64,000 nucleotides of DNA from Colius striatus (taxonomy: Eukaryota; Chordata; Aves; Coliiformes; Coliidae), in the NCBI RefSeq assembly GCF_028858725.1, contig NC_084773.1, positions 9,972,350 to 10,036,349 of the forward strand, written 5' to 3'. The position numbers and the translations under genes were made by a program. The notes under the pieces are model-generated. The model made no database searches. It saw only the letters and a list, made by a program, of their open reading frames with translations, and was not told the origin of the DNA. Shown one piece after another: positions 12,426 to 53,837 of the stretch. Position 1 is the stretch's first letter; each line of letters starts with the position of its first letter.

Positions 12426-12945
12426 GATTAGAGTCATAGAGTCAATCTATGACCTCCTAAACCTCTTGTCAGGTAGTTGTGGAGAGTGATCTTGTCTCCC
12501 CTCAACCACCTCCAGACTAAACACACCCATTCCCTCAGCTGTTCCCCATCAGCCCTGTACTCCAGACCCTTCCCCAGTTCTGGTGCCCATCTCTGGCCAC
12601 ACTCCAGCCCCTCAGTGTCCCTCTGGCAGTGAGGAGGCCCAACACTGAACACAGCACTCGAGCTGCGGCCACATCAGTGCTGACTACAGGGGGACAATCA
12701 CTGCCCTGGTCCTGCTGCCACACTCTTTCTGATACAAGCCAGGATACTCTTGGTTACCTGCTGGCTCATGTTCAGCTGGCTGTTGACCAACACCCCCAGG
12801 TCCTTTCCAGCCCCTCTGCCCCAGCTTTTAGCATTGCCTGGGGTTGTTGTGGCCAAAGTGCAGAATCCAACACTTGACCTTGTTCAATCTTGTACAATTG
12901 GCCTAGGCCCATCCATCAGCCTGTTTCTCTGCAGAAGCAGATGTG
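12426..12945 (-). mobile_element. CR1 LINE fragment, reverse orientation
   Basis: Read on the minus strand this is CR1. The 3' end at 12426-12460 has the decayed ATTCTATGA-type tail followed by a deletion. The body encodes ECGQRWAPELGKGLEYRADG, and further on comes the CR1 segment whose plus-strand form is CCAACACCCCCAGGTCC and TACAATTGGCCT. Internal stops and frameshifts show a dead copy. Confidence 0.85.
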
Positions 12946-15900
12946 GTTGTGTCTGTGAAAGCAGCAGCTGGCTGTGCTGAGTGCTGTGCTTCCAGCACTC
13001 GGGACAAATCACTCCCTCCCTCCTGACCAAGAGGCCACAGCCCTGCAGAGCAGGTGGCTCAGGCAGCCTCAGAGGTTATACTGTAGATGCTTTTATCCAC
13101 ATAGAAATCTGAGTATCTGGGCCAGGAGCTGTGCTCTGATGAGGCACTGGAGTGCTGTTGGATGCCTGCTAGCAGCTGGGAGTCGATGCTGAGCTGTGCC
13201 CAGGACATTGGCATCTCCTGGCTGTGGTTCCGATGGCACTCTGCCTTGTAGTGCCTGTGATGTTTGGGTGCTGTGGCAGCCTGTGCCTCCAGAAGCACAC
13301 GGAGTGAGAGGCTGGCCAAAGCACTGCCCTGGTAAAACATCAGGAAGCCAAATGGGATCTGAAAGGTGAGGAGGAGAAAGCCCTTCAGGAGTGGAGAGCG
13401 CTGGTGCTCTCAGCCTCGGTAGGCGGCTTGGCATGTGTAGCCTGGAACTGGTGGTGTGTTTGGCTGCTGAATCCCTCAGTGCTGGAGGAAGGGAGCTCTG
13501 ATCCTCTGGGCAGGTCTTTTGCTGGCTGAGCTGTAGGGTGTGTTTCTCTTCCTCTACCTGAGCAGCCAAGGGAAACCAAACGGAAGCGTGGAGCACAGCA
13601 GAAGTGTCATACCTCAGTGCTTTTCCCAAGCCTTGAACGTGTGGGATCTTTCCCTGGACCTCTCCTGTCTGCAGCTTCTGCTGCCCAGGGAAGGGCAGGG
13701 GCAGTGCCAGGGGAGGGAGCTGGAGCCATCCCTAGGACAGGGCAATTTCCCTGAAACTGGAGATGGCCTGGGTGACCTAGTAAAGCTGTTTCCTGGCTGC
13801 CTGGACAATGAGGGATTGTTCAGCGGGGCTCTTTGACCAGTCTGGTTTTCAATGGCTTAAGTGTTTTATTTAGCTACTTCACGTGGAAGGTCACTTGTGA
13901 TCCCGTTAGACTGTGTTGATACATTTAGTCTGGTGTGTGAGCCTCTGCTCCCTCCCCTTCTGTACTGTGCTGCCTTATCCCCTCCTGGTAAAATTCCCTC
14001 TTTGAATCTCACACTCTCCACCCACCTCTAGGCAATCGCTTTTCCTCCCTGACACCTTGGCACTTTGTCTCTTGGCCAGGAGAGGGGAGGATTTTAAAGG
14101 AGGATCCTATGCATCATGGTGTGCACACTGTGAGGGCCTGCAGCGACATGGTGACGCCTGTCCAGCGCATCGGTGACTTTTGCCACCATACAGACCCCTT
14201 CTGAGTCCCTGAAGTCCCACAGTGAATCCAGGGAGCGCTTGCTAGGGACCTGTGCTGAGTGCTCTGGCTTCCCCTGGTCTCTAGCAGGAAAAGCTGTGGG
14301 TGCCCCTGCGTGGGGCTGTGCAGGGCAGAGGTACAGGGTGGGTCTGCTCCTGGAGCAAGCAGTCCCTTTGATATGTGAGCTGCCTGTTTGGGATTCAGGC
14401 GCTTGCCAAGCGAGGGGCCACAGCAGCCAATTGTCAGTAGTTGCCTCACCTGAACTAATTACCCACCCTGGAAAGTACAGTTGATACTAATCATAGGTGC
14501 TGAGCCAAGCCTGTCCTCGGGGAAGTGCGGAGCTGCGCAGAGGCTTTCACAGGAGAGGTTTGGAGCTGTGCCGCTCCTCGGTGCCAGAGAGCTCTTGGGA
14601 GGAGAGCCCACAGCCCTGCGGGCTGCCATGGCCATGGAGCAGAGGTGCCTCGTCCTTGCTGGAGCCCTTGGTGCAGGGACTGGCCGAGGCAGTGCTGTGG
14701 CTGTGACCAGGAGTCTTTTGCCCCCACCAGCCTCCGTCGGGTGCGGTTTGCTGAGGGCTGAGTTCCCTCAGTGATGAGAGGGGTGGTCCCTGGTGCTTCC
14801 CTGGCCTCCTGCTCTTCCCCTTCCCCTCCTGTGCTCCACTGGGACTGGGTGCAGCAGGGATAGGAGCAGGGAGCAGCAGTGTCTGTACCCATGTCTAGGG
14901 ATCCCCTTCCCTCTTTGGAAGAGGAAACAGCTCGTCTAGAGCAACGCACAAAGGGCCCAGCCAAGCCTGACTGCCAGCTCCAGCCATCCCGGGCTGCTCT
15001 GAGGCACGAGGCTGAGTGGGGCACAGTGGCACGACTCGCCTTTGTCTCTGCTCTTTCTTCAGTGGTATGTCTGGAAGGGGTCGAGTCTGAGCCCTGAACA
15101 CCCTCATTAAAAGCTGCTTTACCCCACACGCCATTCAAAGAGGATCAGTGCTTCTCACTTTGCCATGCAAGTCTCTTTCCAGCTCTTTTCCCCTTACGTG
15201 TTTAACTTTCTTGGGCCTCTGAGCTTTTTAGTGGGGCTGCCAGGCTGAGGTTTGGCTTTGCTGCCCATGGCTGGGGATGCCCAGAAAAGCCATCAGAAGC
15301 ACGGTGCCTGGAGGAGGATCTGCCCAGGTTACTGGGAAAGGGAAATGGAGCTGCTAGTCCAGTGCTAGGCTGCTGGGGTGGCAGCCTATGGAGGTCCCAG
15401 CCCTGGTCTGTGAGAGCAGGAGGATTCTTTTTTGTACAGAAAGAGCTGTTGATAGGAGTAATGCCTGTGCTGGATCACCTGGGAAGCGCTCTGGAGACAC
15501 AGCTCGTGCTTGGTGTCCCATTGTCTGTCACTGAGCCTCCACCACGCTCTGGAATTATTTAAGGGTCCATAGGCTGCCTCAGTGTGAGAACTGCATAGCA
15601 CAGCCAGCACGGGGGAGCTGCACTGACTACCACATGACCCAATTTGAGTGAGGCTAATTTTGCAATTAAGATACTGAACTGGGAGCCTGACTATGAGTGC
15701 TCTTCCTCCTTTGCCCAAGAGCCTGCAGCACAATGTTGAGCAGCTAGCTTGAGTGCTGTGGCTGTGGGTACTGCCCTCAGTGCATTACACATGGAGCTTC
15801 TCCGTGCTCAAATGCACAAAGTGCTTTGTAAAGCAGCCCCGGTGCTCTGCACTGTGTTCTGCTTTCATTCAGATAGCAACTTGGATAACACTGTGAAGGG

Positions 15901-17524
15901 AACGTGCTGCTTATCTTTCGTTTGTTATATTTAGGGAAGAGGGAGCTGACTCTTCTGGGCAGGATTTTTTCATCCTTACTTCAGTGTTTAATGTAGGGAG
16001 TTGAAGTTGTGGTGGTTTAAGGTCTGGCAGTTGATGCATTTCCGCTTCAGAGAGCTGTGTTCTGAGTCTCTCGGGGTGCAGGGTACGGCTGAGATTCATC
16101 TATACCAAACTCATACCCTCTCCATTCAGACCACAGGGTGCTCAAGCCGTGCCCAGAGTGATACACAAGCAGACTTGGTGCAACTGAGAAGAGGGGAAGG
16201 ATGGCATTTCCAGGGAGGCAGTGTGCAGCAGGGATGAGTTACTGTGAGCAGTAATTGCCCACGGCCACAGTGAGTGGGGTTGGGGCCTGTCCTGGGAGGC
16301 TTGGTAGGAGCTAGAGCAGGCAGCAGAGCCTGGGAGCAGGCAGTGTGTGCATGGTGACCCTGCCTCACCTCACCTGGCAGGGGGAGTGCCCAGGCACGCC
16401 GAGGGGCTTCCAGGAGGACGGGGCAGCGGGTGAGCATGCTTGAGCTGGGCATCTGGGCTCCACGTGGCTGTTCTGCCTTCCCCCCAACCCAGCTGCTGCG
16501 AAGCTGGAGGTCCCGCCGCTCTCCACCATGGCTCTCCAGCTTCCCTGCTTTGTTTACAGCTGTTCCAGATGTGCAGGACTTGGCAGGAGCCCCTATGACA
16601 TGGGAACACAAGTATCTCCTGTTCCGGCCTCGCACGCGCGGCGGTGACTCACAGGTGACCCTGTCCCGGCTTTGAGGAGGATGGAGAGAGCCGTGAGGGC
16701 CTCACGGGCCCAGGCTGGTGGCTTGGGACACTGGAGGTTGGGCAGAGGCAGGATCCTGTGCTCCTCCCCCCTTGATGGCAGCAAGCAGGGGTGCAGAGGG
16801 GCCGAAGACATGTTTTGTGCAAGGAGCTGTTGACATTCCCCTGGGGCTGTGCTGCGTGAGTGTGGAGCGTACCCCATCCTCTGCAGGCTCTTCCTTCCCC
16901 AGGCTGGGAGCCCTGTGCCCGCTGCCTCTGCAGGGGCCTGGCAGGAGAGGTACGTGTCCACCCGCCGCGGGCCATGCGCTGACGCAGCCGTCCCGCTCGC
17001 TGGGGATGTGAAGTCATCCGGGGGGGGCTGGGAGGAGTTCCCATGGTGACAGACAGCGATTCACCCGACGGGGCAGGGCGGGTGCTTCGTCCTTTCTATT
17101 CTTTTCTTCTGGAGTCGGGCACCCAGCCAAGGAACTGAAGGAGCAGTGGCACAGCCTGGCGGGGGAGAGGACAAGTCTGGTCTCGTGAACTGCACAAATC
17201 CCTCCAGAGCACAGTCCTGCACAGTCCCCCCCGCACCCTGCCTGCTGCCTCACAGGTGGGGGTGCTCCCAGCCCCTCCTGCAACCAGCGGCCCCTGGGTT
17301 CTGGCCCCTTGCCCCTCGAGCATCCCAATGACCAAACCTCTGTCCTCCTTCCCGTGGACCACAGGTGGCTGCTACATAAAACACACAGGACAGCATCCTG
17401 CAGCTGCTGGGACTACAGTGCTGTTTTCTGGCACTGTCCCTGGTAGGGAAAGGCACAATGGCATCCAGCAGCTGAAGGAACCTGTGCCCTTCACAAGCTT
17501 TTACCAAAACCCAAGACAAAAGGC

Positions 17525-18067
17525 CCTTTCCTGGAGATTGCAGTGGAAAAGGACTTTGGGGGTGTTCATCAACAGGAGCTGAACATGTTCTGGGCCCCTC
17601 GCTATAGGAAAGACACCAAGGGACTGGGGTGCGGCCAGAGATGGGCACCAGAGCTGGGGAAGGGGCTGGAGCACAGGGCTGATGGGGAACAGCTGAGGGA
17701 GCTGGGGGTGTTTAGTCTGGAGAAAAGGAGGCTGAGGGCAGACATGATCACTCTCTACAACTCCCTCACAGAAGGCTGTAATGAGGTGGGGGTCAGTCTC
17801 TTCTCCCAAGTGATAAAGAATGGGATAAGAGGAAATGGCCTCAAGTTGTATCAGAGGAGGCTTAGATTGGGAATGAGGAAAAATCTTCTTAACTGAGAGG
17901 GGTGTCAGGCTGCCCAGGGAGGTGGGGGAGTCCCCAGCCCTGGAGTTATTGCAAAGCCGTGGAGCTGAGGTGCTGAGAGCCAGTGGTGGGCTGGGCAGTG
18001 TGAGGGGAGGGGTTGGACTTGATGACCTTAAAGGTCTTTTCCAATGGAAATGATTTTATGATTCTAA
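17525..18067 (+). mobile_element. CR1 LINE fragment, forward orientation
   Basis: The plus strand carries a CR1 ORF2 C-terminal remnant: EKDFGG, then GQRWAPELGKGLEHRADGEQ, LGVFSLEKRRLRADMITLYN, and RRLRLGMRKNLL. It ends with the characteristic 3' untranslated end GACCTTAAAGGTCTTTTCC and TTTTATGATTC around 18020-18066. It is the least decayed CR1 piece in the window. Confidence 0.88.
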
Positions 18068-18940
18068 CCTTTTCCCTGGCTGTGCCTTGCTTTGAGCTGC
18101 ATGTGCTGTCCCTGGGGAGACACACACCAGTGAGACTCAGGGCCACCCCACACGGCCTCTGCTCTCCGGTGTGGGCGATGCTCCAGCAGCCCCCTTGCGC
18201 AAGGAGCAGCTGAGCCCCAGGAAGAACAGGACGGGGGCTCTTCCATGAGCTCTGCCAGAAATGTATATGGAGCCGCAGGTAGTTTTTCGGGGGTGTTGGT
18301 GCAGATTGTGAAACACTTGAATAAAGGCACAGAGGAAGCATTGAGCAACCACTTTGTCATCTCAGATGGAAAAGCAGAGAAGCCAGAGCAGGATAGACTG
18401 AAAAGGGAGCAAGAGGCAGAGTTTCTGTGGTGCAGGGCCTGGGGAGAGCTGGATTTGGAGAGCTGGGGTGAGCAAATCACCCCTTTACAGCTCCTGAGTG
18501 GGTCCTTCTTGCCAGGGGCACATGAGCGCAGGCACGCACATGGTTCTGCCCGTGCCTCAGCAGCAGAAGGGTTTGTGCCCGGCCACTAGTGACTGCATAT
18601 TTCTAACTTTTGGGAAGCCAGGGACAGTCCATGGTGAGCCTCAGTGCAGCAGAAGGGTCCCAGGACGGTGGTCTGGCATGTCCTCCCTCTGGGGCTGGGG
18701 TAGGGGCCCCCGAGGGTTGTCTCCTCGGACTCACAGCTATTCCTCTTGGCAACGTTCCTCCCCTGGGAATACAGCTGTCCTGAGCTGCTGCAGCCTGGGA
18801 GGCATCTGCCGTTGCTGTTGGAGGGAGGAACAAACACTCCGGGCCCCATCAAGCTGTGTGAACCCCCTGCGAGGAGCAGCTTGTTGCAGCGCGGCTGGCA
18901 GCATCCTGGGAATGGTTCCAGCTTCCCAGGCCTGCGTGCT

Positions 18941-19008
18941 GCCCGCCTGCCCTTCCTCCTGCCCGCCTGCCCTTCCTCCTGCCCGCCTGCCCTTCCTCCT
19001 GCCCGCCC
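18941..19008. repeat. 20-bp tandem repeat, about 3.4 copies
   Basis: Three identical 20-base units GCCCGCCTGCCCTTCCTCCT starting at 18941, 18961 and 18981, plus a partial fourth copy. It is a pyrimidine-rich minisatellite in the UQCRC1-COL7A1 intergenic region. Confidence 0.9.
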
Positions 19009-19640
19009 GGTGAGTGGCTGCTGTGTGCCCCTGCCACTGCACTGCTCCCCGTGACACCCCTGCCACACTGCTGCCCACTCTCGCACAGGACTCCAGGGTC
19101 TGTGAGGGTTCCCAAGGCTGGGTTAGCCCACAGCTGGCTTTGTGGCCATGGGTGCCATGCTAGGAGCCAGGCAGCTGCTGTTTCCCAGCCCTGGGAGGAG
19201 GAAAAGCTCGGTGTCAGGCAGCGGCTCTGGGATGGGGCAGGCAGTGCTTTGTGGTGTTCGTCTCTCTTTGATGGCATGTGGAGATGCTGCAGGGTTTGGA
19301 AACTGCTGGGCAATTTGCCCCCATGTATGTCAAGGGCTGCTGTGCTGCCGGGAGGCACCACGCTCTGCTCCCTGGATCCGTCTGGTTTGCAGCAGAGAGC
19401 AGTGGTATCATGCTGCCTGCAGTGCTGGTGCCTGTTCCTGGTAAAACAACCTCCTTGCCTTCCCTGGGGCCATAGGGAAGCCCCAGTGACCTGGCCTTCC
19501 CCCAGTGACCTGGCCCTGCCCCAAACTGCTCTCCCAGGGGACATTGCAGGAATGCCACCTTTCACCCCTGCATCCTACTGCCTGGCCCGAGGCCCTGCGC
19601 TGCCGATGGCCCCTGCTCCCGGGAGGCCCCACGGCTGCTG

Positions 19641-19735
19641 GGGCTGGGGCAGGCAGGCTGGGGTGGGCAGGGGGCTGGGGCAGGCAGGCTGCGGTGGGCA
19701 GGGGGCTGGGGCAGGCAGGCTGGGGTGGGCAGGGG
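19641..19735. repeat. 31-bp tandem repeat, three copies
   Basis: A G-rich unit beginning GGGCTGGGGCAGGCAGGCTG recurs at 19641, 19672 and 19703, a spacing of exactly 31 bases, with one or two differences between copies. The runs of G could form quadruplexes; that is inference only. Confidence 0.88.
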
Positions 19736-22700
19736 GGCTGCTCCTCCCCGGCGGGTGCAGGCGCCCGGCGCAGACGGCACACACTGGCTCAGCCGCCCGA
19801 CGTGTCGAGTCACGCTCTGTGCCGCGGGCCTGGCCCACACATGCCCTGAGCGCGCGTGCCGCGGGCTGCTGGCTCTCCCTCTTCTCCTTCCTGCAGGCAT
19901 CTGGGGAGAAAATGCTCCCTCTGCTCTGCCAGCCCCTACTCTCACACTGCCATGGGTTCCTGGGTCCCCCTCCGTGCACCCTGAGCCCCAGCTGTGCCCT
20001 GGGTGCTGCCTGCGTACCCCACAGCCAGGGCTGGGCTTAATCGGGAGTGCCTTAACCCACCGTGCCCCGAGGCAGGGAATTTGTCCGTCCCTAGGAAGAG
20101 GCAGGAGTTTCCCTCTGTGACAGCCTATGCTGGGCTGGCTGGGGTGTCTCTAGGGCATGCGCGCTGCAGGAGCAGCCCTGGGCCCACGTACAGGTGCTGG
20201 GGGAGCTTTGTTGCACCTAAAGTCAACATTTCCACTCTCTCCATGAGGAGTGGGCCAGGTTTATTTTGCAGAGCATGGTCCCTGCTGCAAGTGGGGGCCA
20301 CATGGCCAGGAGCAGCTGAGAAGCCTGTGGGACAGCCAGGCTGCTGGGTGGTAAGATGCACCAGTCCCTCCCTGAGCCCTGTCTGTGTGGACAGCAGGGC
20401 CTGGCCACAGTCCAGCACTGCTGCGTGAGATGCTGGTGTGCGGCCACACCGGCAGCAGCCTCCAGACACAATAGTTTATGGCCAGCAAAACTCTCCCATC
20501 CTTCCACAGCAGCTGTGTGGAGAGCCAGGGCACGTGCCTGTCCCAAGGGGAGCCTTGGCCTGGGAGCGCAGTGGGCTCAGCCTGACCCCAAGCCTGGCTG
20601 CAGCAGAACCATTTGCCTCCATCCTCCTTCACCCACCACCAGGCCCTCCTATCTGATGCTCCTGCACCCTCTGTGGTCCCTGCAGCCAGGAGGCCCCTCA
20701 CTTTGGGCATCCCCAGAGGTGCTGGGCAGAGAGGGCAACTCATCAGTCAGGGATACTTTGCTTCCTTTTCCTGCAGGGATGTGGCTTTGAGCAGCAGCAG
20801 GATAGGGGGTGCTGCAAGGTATCCCCTCTGGCACCAGAGCTGGGGGTCTGCTGTCCCCCTTGTGAAGTGCAGCTGAGGTGCTGGCACAGCCATCTGCCCC
20901 CCAGGCCCCTTGGGGAAGGTCAGCAGGAGGTAAGGGGTGACCACTTCCCCACTCTGGCTCATTTTGTGGCCCCTAGGCTTACCGTGGAGCCCTGTGAGAT
21001 GGCAACACAGGGATCCCTGAGGCTATGCTGTGAGCATGATACTGGCCCCCTGGCAATCACCCCGAGCTGGCTGCTGATGGTGGGGGGTCCCTGGGCCCCT
21101 CTCCTGGGATGCCAGGGCAGGGGGGTGGGTGCTGCTATGGGGAGCTGGCTGTGGCTGGTGCTGAGAGACATTCCTGGAGCGTGTCCTAACCAGCCCCTGC
21201 GTCAGGCAAGGTTCCCCCTCAGCCCTGGCCAGCTCCTCCTCCCCTGCCCTGCCTCAGCCCAGCCCCTGCTGCTCCCCTCTGCCTGGAAGCCCCCAAATTT
21301 AAGAGGGCCTAGAGAGGGAGCAGCTCCATGCTGGGGATGCCCACACCATGCTGGAGCCGGCAGCGCTGCCACATTACTGTGTGGCTGGGAAACTAACATC
21401 CTCTAGGGCTCTGCTGAAGCCCAGCCCGTGTGGATCAGCACTGAAGACAGTGACTGTGGAGGGTGCAGAGGATGGGAAGTGCAGAGAATGGATGTGCAGA
21501 GGATGGAGAGTGCAGAGGATGGGGAATGGAACCCAGAGCCCTGCAGTGGGCTCACCAGGCTGTGGCTCAATGGCCATGTGACTCATCTTTCCTGCCACTC
21601 AACACAGAGCTGAATCCTCACCTGTGGCTGAAGAAACACGATTTTCTTCATTTGCTGCTAAAGCAGCCATGAGGAGAGGCTAGGAGAGGCTGAGCCCTGA
21701 TGCTTCCAACGTGCCCACTCCCAAACCAGGGCAGCTCCCATCTCTGGGAGTGGGGAAGCTGGTGCTTCCCCCTGCAGGGACCAGGGCCAGTGGGACCTGG
21801 AGAGATGTTTTGTGGCTTCTTGTGACTCGAGACTTATGGGGCAGCAGAGGCTGTGACATGGGGGGAGCGTGGCCAGCTGGTGAGTGGCATCTGGGGGGCA
21901 TGTCGAGGGCAGGTATGGGTGAGGGGCTGGGCTTAGGGTCAGCCCTGCAAGCTTTGGTTAACAGCAGTGGAGACAAGTCAGCGTGGCTTGGGGCCAGGCC
22001 AGGCAGGAGATGGGGAAGCCCAAGCTGGGGCTGTGGCAGTAAGGCCGGGTGTCCTGGCCGTCCGCCTGCCAGCCTTGGGCAAGGGCCAAGAGCTCTGGGG
22101 CTGTTGCGGAGGGGCTGGCGTGCAGCGGCTGGGGCGGCTGCCTGACTCACTCACACCTGGTGCTCTCCCTGCGCAGAGGCAGCACCAGCCCGCGCCCCGG
22201 GCCGCAGATTCCTTCCCCGGCACTGGTATGCACAGAGGAGCTGGGGAAGGCGGCAGAGGAGCTGCTCTGGTTTTGGGGACCCAGCACCCCTGTATGCCTT
22301 CCTCCTGTGCCAATGCAAGAGGGCTGCTGCTGGAAAGGTGGTCAAGATGCTGCCGGGCTGCCTACAGCGAAGCAGGGTTTGGGGACCACCCCACACCCAC
22401 CACGTTCCTGGGTGCCAGGCAACGGGCAGAACCTCCAGCACGGCTGCAAAGCATCTCTGCCCCAGAGCCTCTGCCTGCGGTGCTCGCTGGGCACTGCCTG
22501 CTCCGGCACTGCCCCTGTTAGCCAGGGCAACCCCTGGCCACTCGTGCCCTGGGGCTGCTCCGCCAGCTCTGGGCCTAGGGCCAGCCCTTGGCAGACCTCT
22601 CTGCTCTCTGTTTAACGAAGCCCCTTGTCTAATTGGGACAGGCCACCCTGCCTTCATTAACTGGCTCTGGTGGGAGGAGGGTTTGGGGATGGTCCTGACC

Positions 22701-24191
22701 TGGGGACGCTGCACCCATGGCTGGGCCCATAGGGCTGGGGCAGGCAGGCAGGAATCCATGACCATAGTGAATGTTGGAGCTGGTTGGCCAGGTTTGGGGG
22801 CCGGGGCTGGGGCCTAACGAGAATAAGGTTAATGAAGAGGAAGGGATGCGCTGCTTGCTGTGCCTTTAAGAAGAGCGGGGGCATCACCGCTCCTCCCCTG
22901 CCTGGGAACAGTGTGTGCCTGGGAAAGTTGCCTGCAGCGGGCCCTGGAGCATCTCTACTTGGTGGCAGGTGGCCCTGCCCCAGGCCCCCAGCTGTGAAGT
23001 GGCCCTGGGCCCCAGGGACCCCCACTGTTGCTGCCATTGCTGCCCAAAGGAAGATGGCCCTGGACCTGCTTGCTGCCCAACCAGGAGCTGGAGGAGAGCC
23101 CCTGGGCCACCAGCCGGGAGAGTGCAGGTATGTGAGGTGCGGGGGGCAAGGGCAGGTGGGGTGACCATGGGGCAGAGGGAGGTGGCATGGGGCACATGGC
23201 GGGCCCATGAGCCACAGGCAGGCCCAGGTGAGCACAGGAACCAGTGGGGAGGATGAGGTACAGCGTGGTGTGTGCCCCAAGGAGCAGTGTGGTTCCATGG
23301 GGTGCCCTGGGGATGAGGGGCACCCTGAAGGTCTGCGGTGCAGCCTGGGCTGAGGAGCCCCAGAGGACAGTCTTGCCAGATGCTGGGCGTGCAGGGAAGG
23401 AAGCCAGGGCAGCACAGGTTCCCTGTTCACCTTGCTGAGCATCCTTTCCCTTTCACCTCCTCCCACCAATCACAGTCACGCTGCCAACGACTTTGCAGTA
23501 TGTTTCTCCAGCTCTGGGGTTGGTCTTGGCCACCCATCTGCTTGTGTGGCTGCTGGGAGATGGTGTCTGGAGCAGGGGGCGAGAATGTCCCACAGCTGTC
23601 TCCAGGGCAGTCCCATGGGTGCTAAGGGCCCCCTTCATGAGCACAACGAGCTGTGGGTGCAGGAAAGGCCCCGGCCAAAGTCCCGCCATCCTGCAGCCCC
23701 GTGGGATCTGCACTGGTATGGGGAGCAGCCCTTCTGCACCACCCTCATCCTTCCCAGGGCGAGTGCTCAGAGCCAGGCTCTCACCCAGCGTGAGCCAGGA
23801 GCTCTGGTCTCAGTGGCAGCTCCGTCTCGCTCTGCTCAGCGCCAGGCAGTGCCCCGAGGTCCCTGCAGACACACACAGCCCCCCGAGCTGGATGGAGACG
23901 TGCGGCCAGCTCCCGGCTGGCAGCTCCCTTAGCCGCTCGCCGCCCTCCTGGCACTCGGAGGATGGCGATGCCGGGATGGAGGGGAAGCTGCCTTGAGCCC
24001 GCTGAGCCCCGAGCCGAAGTCCCCGTGGTAAGCCCAGCAGCAAATCCCCTGCTGCGACCGGCGGGGGAGCCAGGGGCGGCACTTTGCGCGGTGAACAGCA
24101 CGAAAAGCCGCTTTTCTGTCCGCCGGAGAGCGGGTGGGAAAAACTCTTCACGGGGGCCGGGCTGCGAGGGGACCGCGGCGCTCCCGCTTCC

Positions 24192-24360
24192 ACCCCCGCC
24201 CCGCCCCGGCACCGCGCTCCGGGCCGCCCTCCATAAAGGGGCGGGAGCGCCGGGGCCGCTCCGCGCCGGCACCGCCTGCGCCTGGAGCCGCTCTGCACGG
24301 CACGGCTCGGCTCGGTTCTGCTCGGGACGGAGTCTCGGTGCAGCCCCGCGGGGCCAGAGG
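24192..24360 (+). promoter_or_regulatory. COL7A1 core promoter and probable non-coding exon 1
   Basis: GC boxes at 24192-24206 are followed by a TATA-like CATAAAGG at 24232-24239. An exon of roughly 24262-24360 ends at a consensus donor (GAGG|GTGAGT, donor at 24361). The next acceptor in the same direction is at 25217-25219, just before the COL7A1 ATG. The start of transcription is inferred from the TATA spacing. Confidence 0.6.
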
Positions 24361-25228
24361 GTGAGTGCCTGGGGCCAGGGCGCTGTCAAGGGGGTCTCGC
24401 TGCAGGCGCGAAGGCTGCGGGGCAGGACCGAGCCTCCCGCGCGGGCGCCCGTGGGGTCCCACTCGCTGTGTTCGCGCGGGCTGGGCTGTGCTCGGGCTGA
24501 GCCCCGGCGTGTCCGGCCCCGCGGTGCCGGGGCGGCTGCCCCCGCAGCCCCGTGCGTGGGAAGCGGCGAGGCGGCGGGCAAGGCTGGCCCACCCTGAAGC
24601 CTTTGCCACCTCGCCAGGTCCTCTCCGCTCTGGGGGACCCCGCTGCCCTGGAGCTTTTGCCACCCGTCCTGGATGGGTGGGATCCTGCAGGCGGGGTGCG
24701 GGGGGAGAGGGCAGGGTGCGGGGCGCAGGGCGGGCGGGAGGCAGCGGGAAGGGCTCGCGGAGGCAGAGCCCGCGCACAGCCCGTAGCCGGGGCGGGCAGC
24801 GGCGCCGGGCAGCGAGCGGAGAGGGTTGGAGCGGGGCCGGCGCGGGGCACACGCCGCCGTGCCCTCCCACACCGCGGGGCAGCCACCGGCGCCCGCCCGC
24901 CCGGGCGCTGGCCAGCTGCTGCCCGCCCGCTGCGCGCCGGCGAGCCGCCGCAGCCAGCCGCTCCTCTGGTGCCGGGGACGTGTGCGGCACTGTGGCCGGG
25001 CACAGCCAAAAGCCCCAAAGCAGGGGCTCTCCCTTGTGCCGCGGGGTGCCGGCAGCGGTGCCCAGGGTGGCATTGGCACCTTGCCCTCTCGAGGCTGCCG
25101 GGCTTCCTGGCACAGCACGGCACGGTGCTGGGACCTCCCAGGCCCTGCAACTCCATCACCGCAGTCCCCAGAGGCGTGGGGCTGGTGTGGGGCGCTGGCA
25201 GCAGCATCCTTGCCCACAGGCTCCCACG

Positions 25229-53837
<28,609 letters not shown>

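Larger units (their letters stand above)
10846..24230. other. Intergenic region between UQCRC1 and COL7A1, no gene recognised
   Basis: About 13.4 kb with no reading frame that resembles a known protein and no convincing exon chain on either strand. It contains CR1 remnants at 12426-12945 and 17525-18067, and minisatellites at 18941 and 19641. The right part from about 16200 becomes GC-rich. Three exact TGACTCA (AP-1) heptamers were seen at 16645-16651, 21579-21585 and 22143-22149; a role in COL7A1 control is only an inference. Small lineage-specific or non-coding transcripts cannot be excluded. Confidence 0.6.

Noticed and set aside
13093-15138. Minus-strand frames of 178 and 215 codons between UQCRC1 and COL7A1
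   Set aside because: No recognisable motif, no splice-consistent neighbours, and composition like the surrounding non-coding DNA.
18849-19945. Overlapping long frames rich in Pro, Ala and Gly near 19 kb
   Set aside because: They track the 20-bp and 31-bp tandem repeats; no conserved domain.
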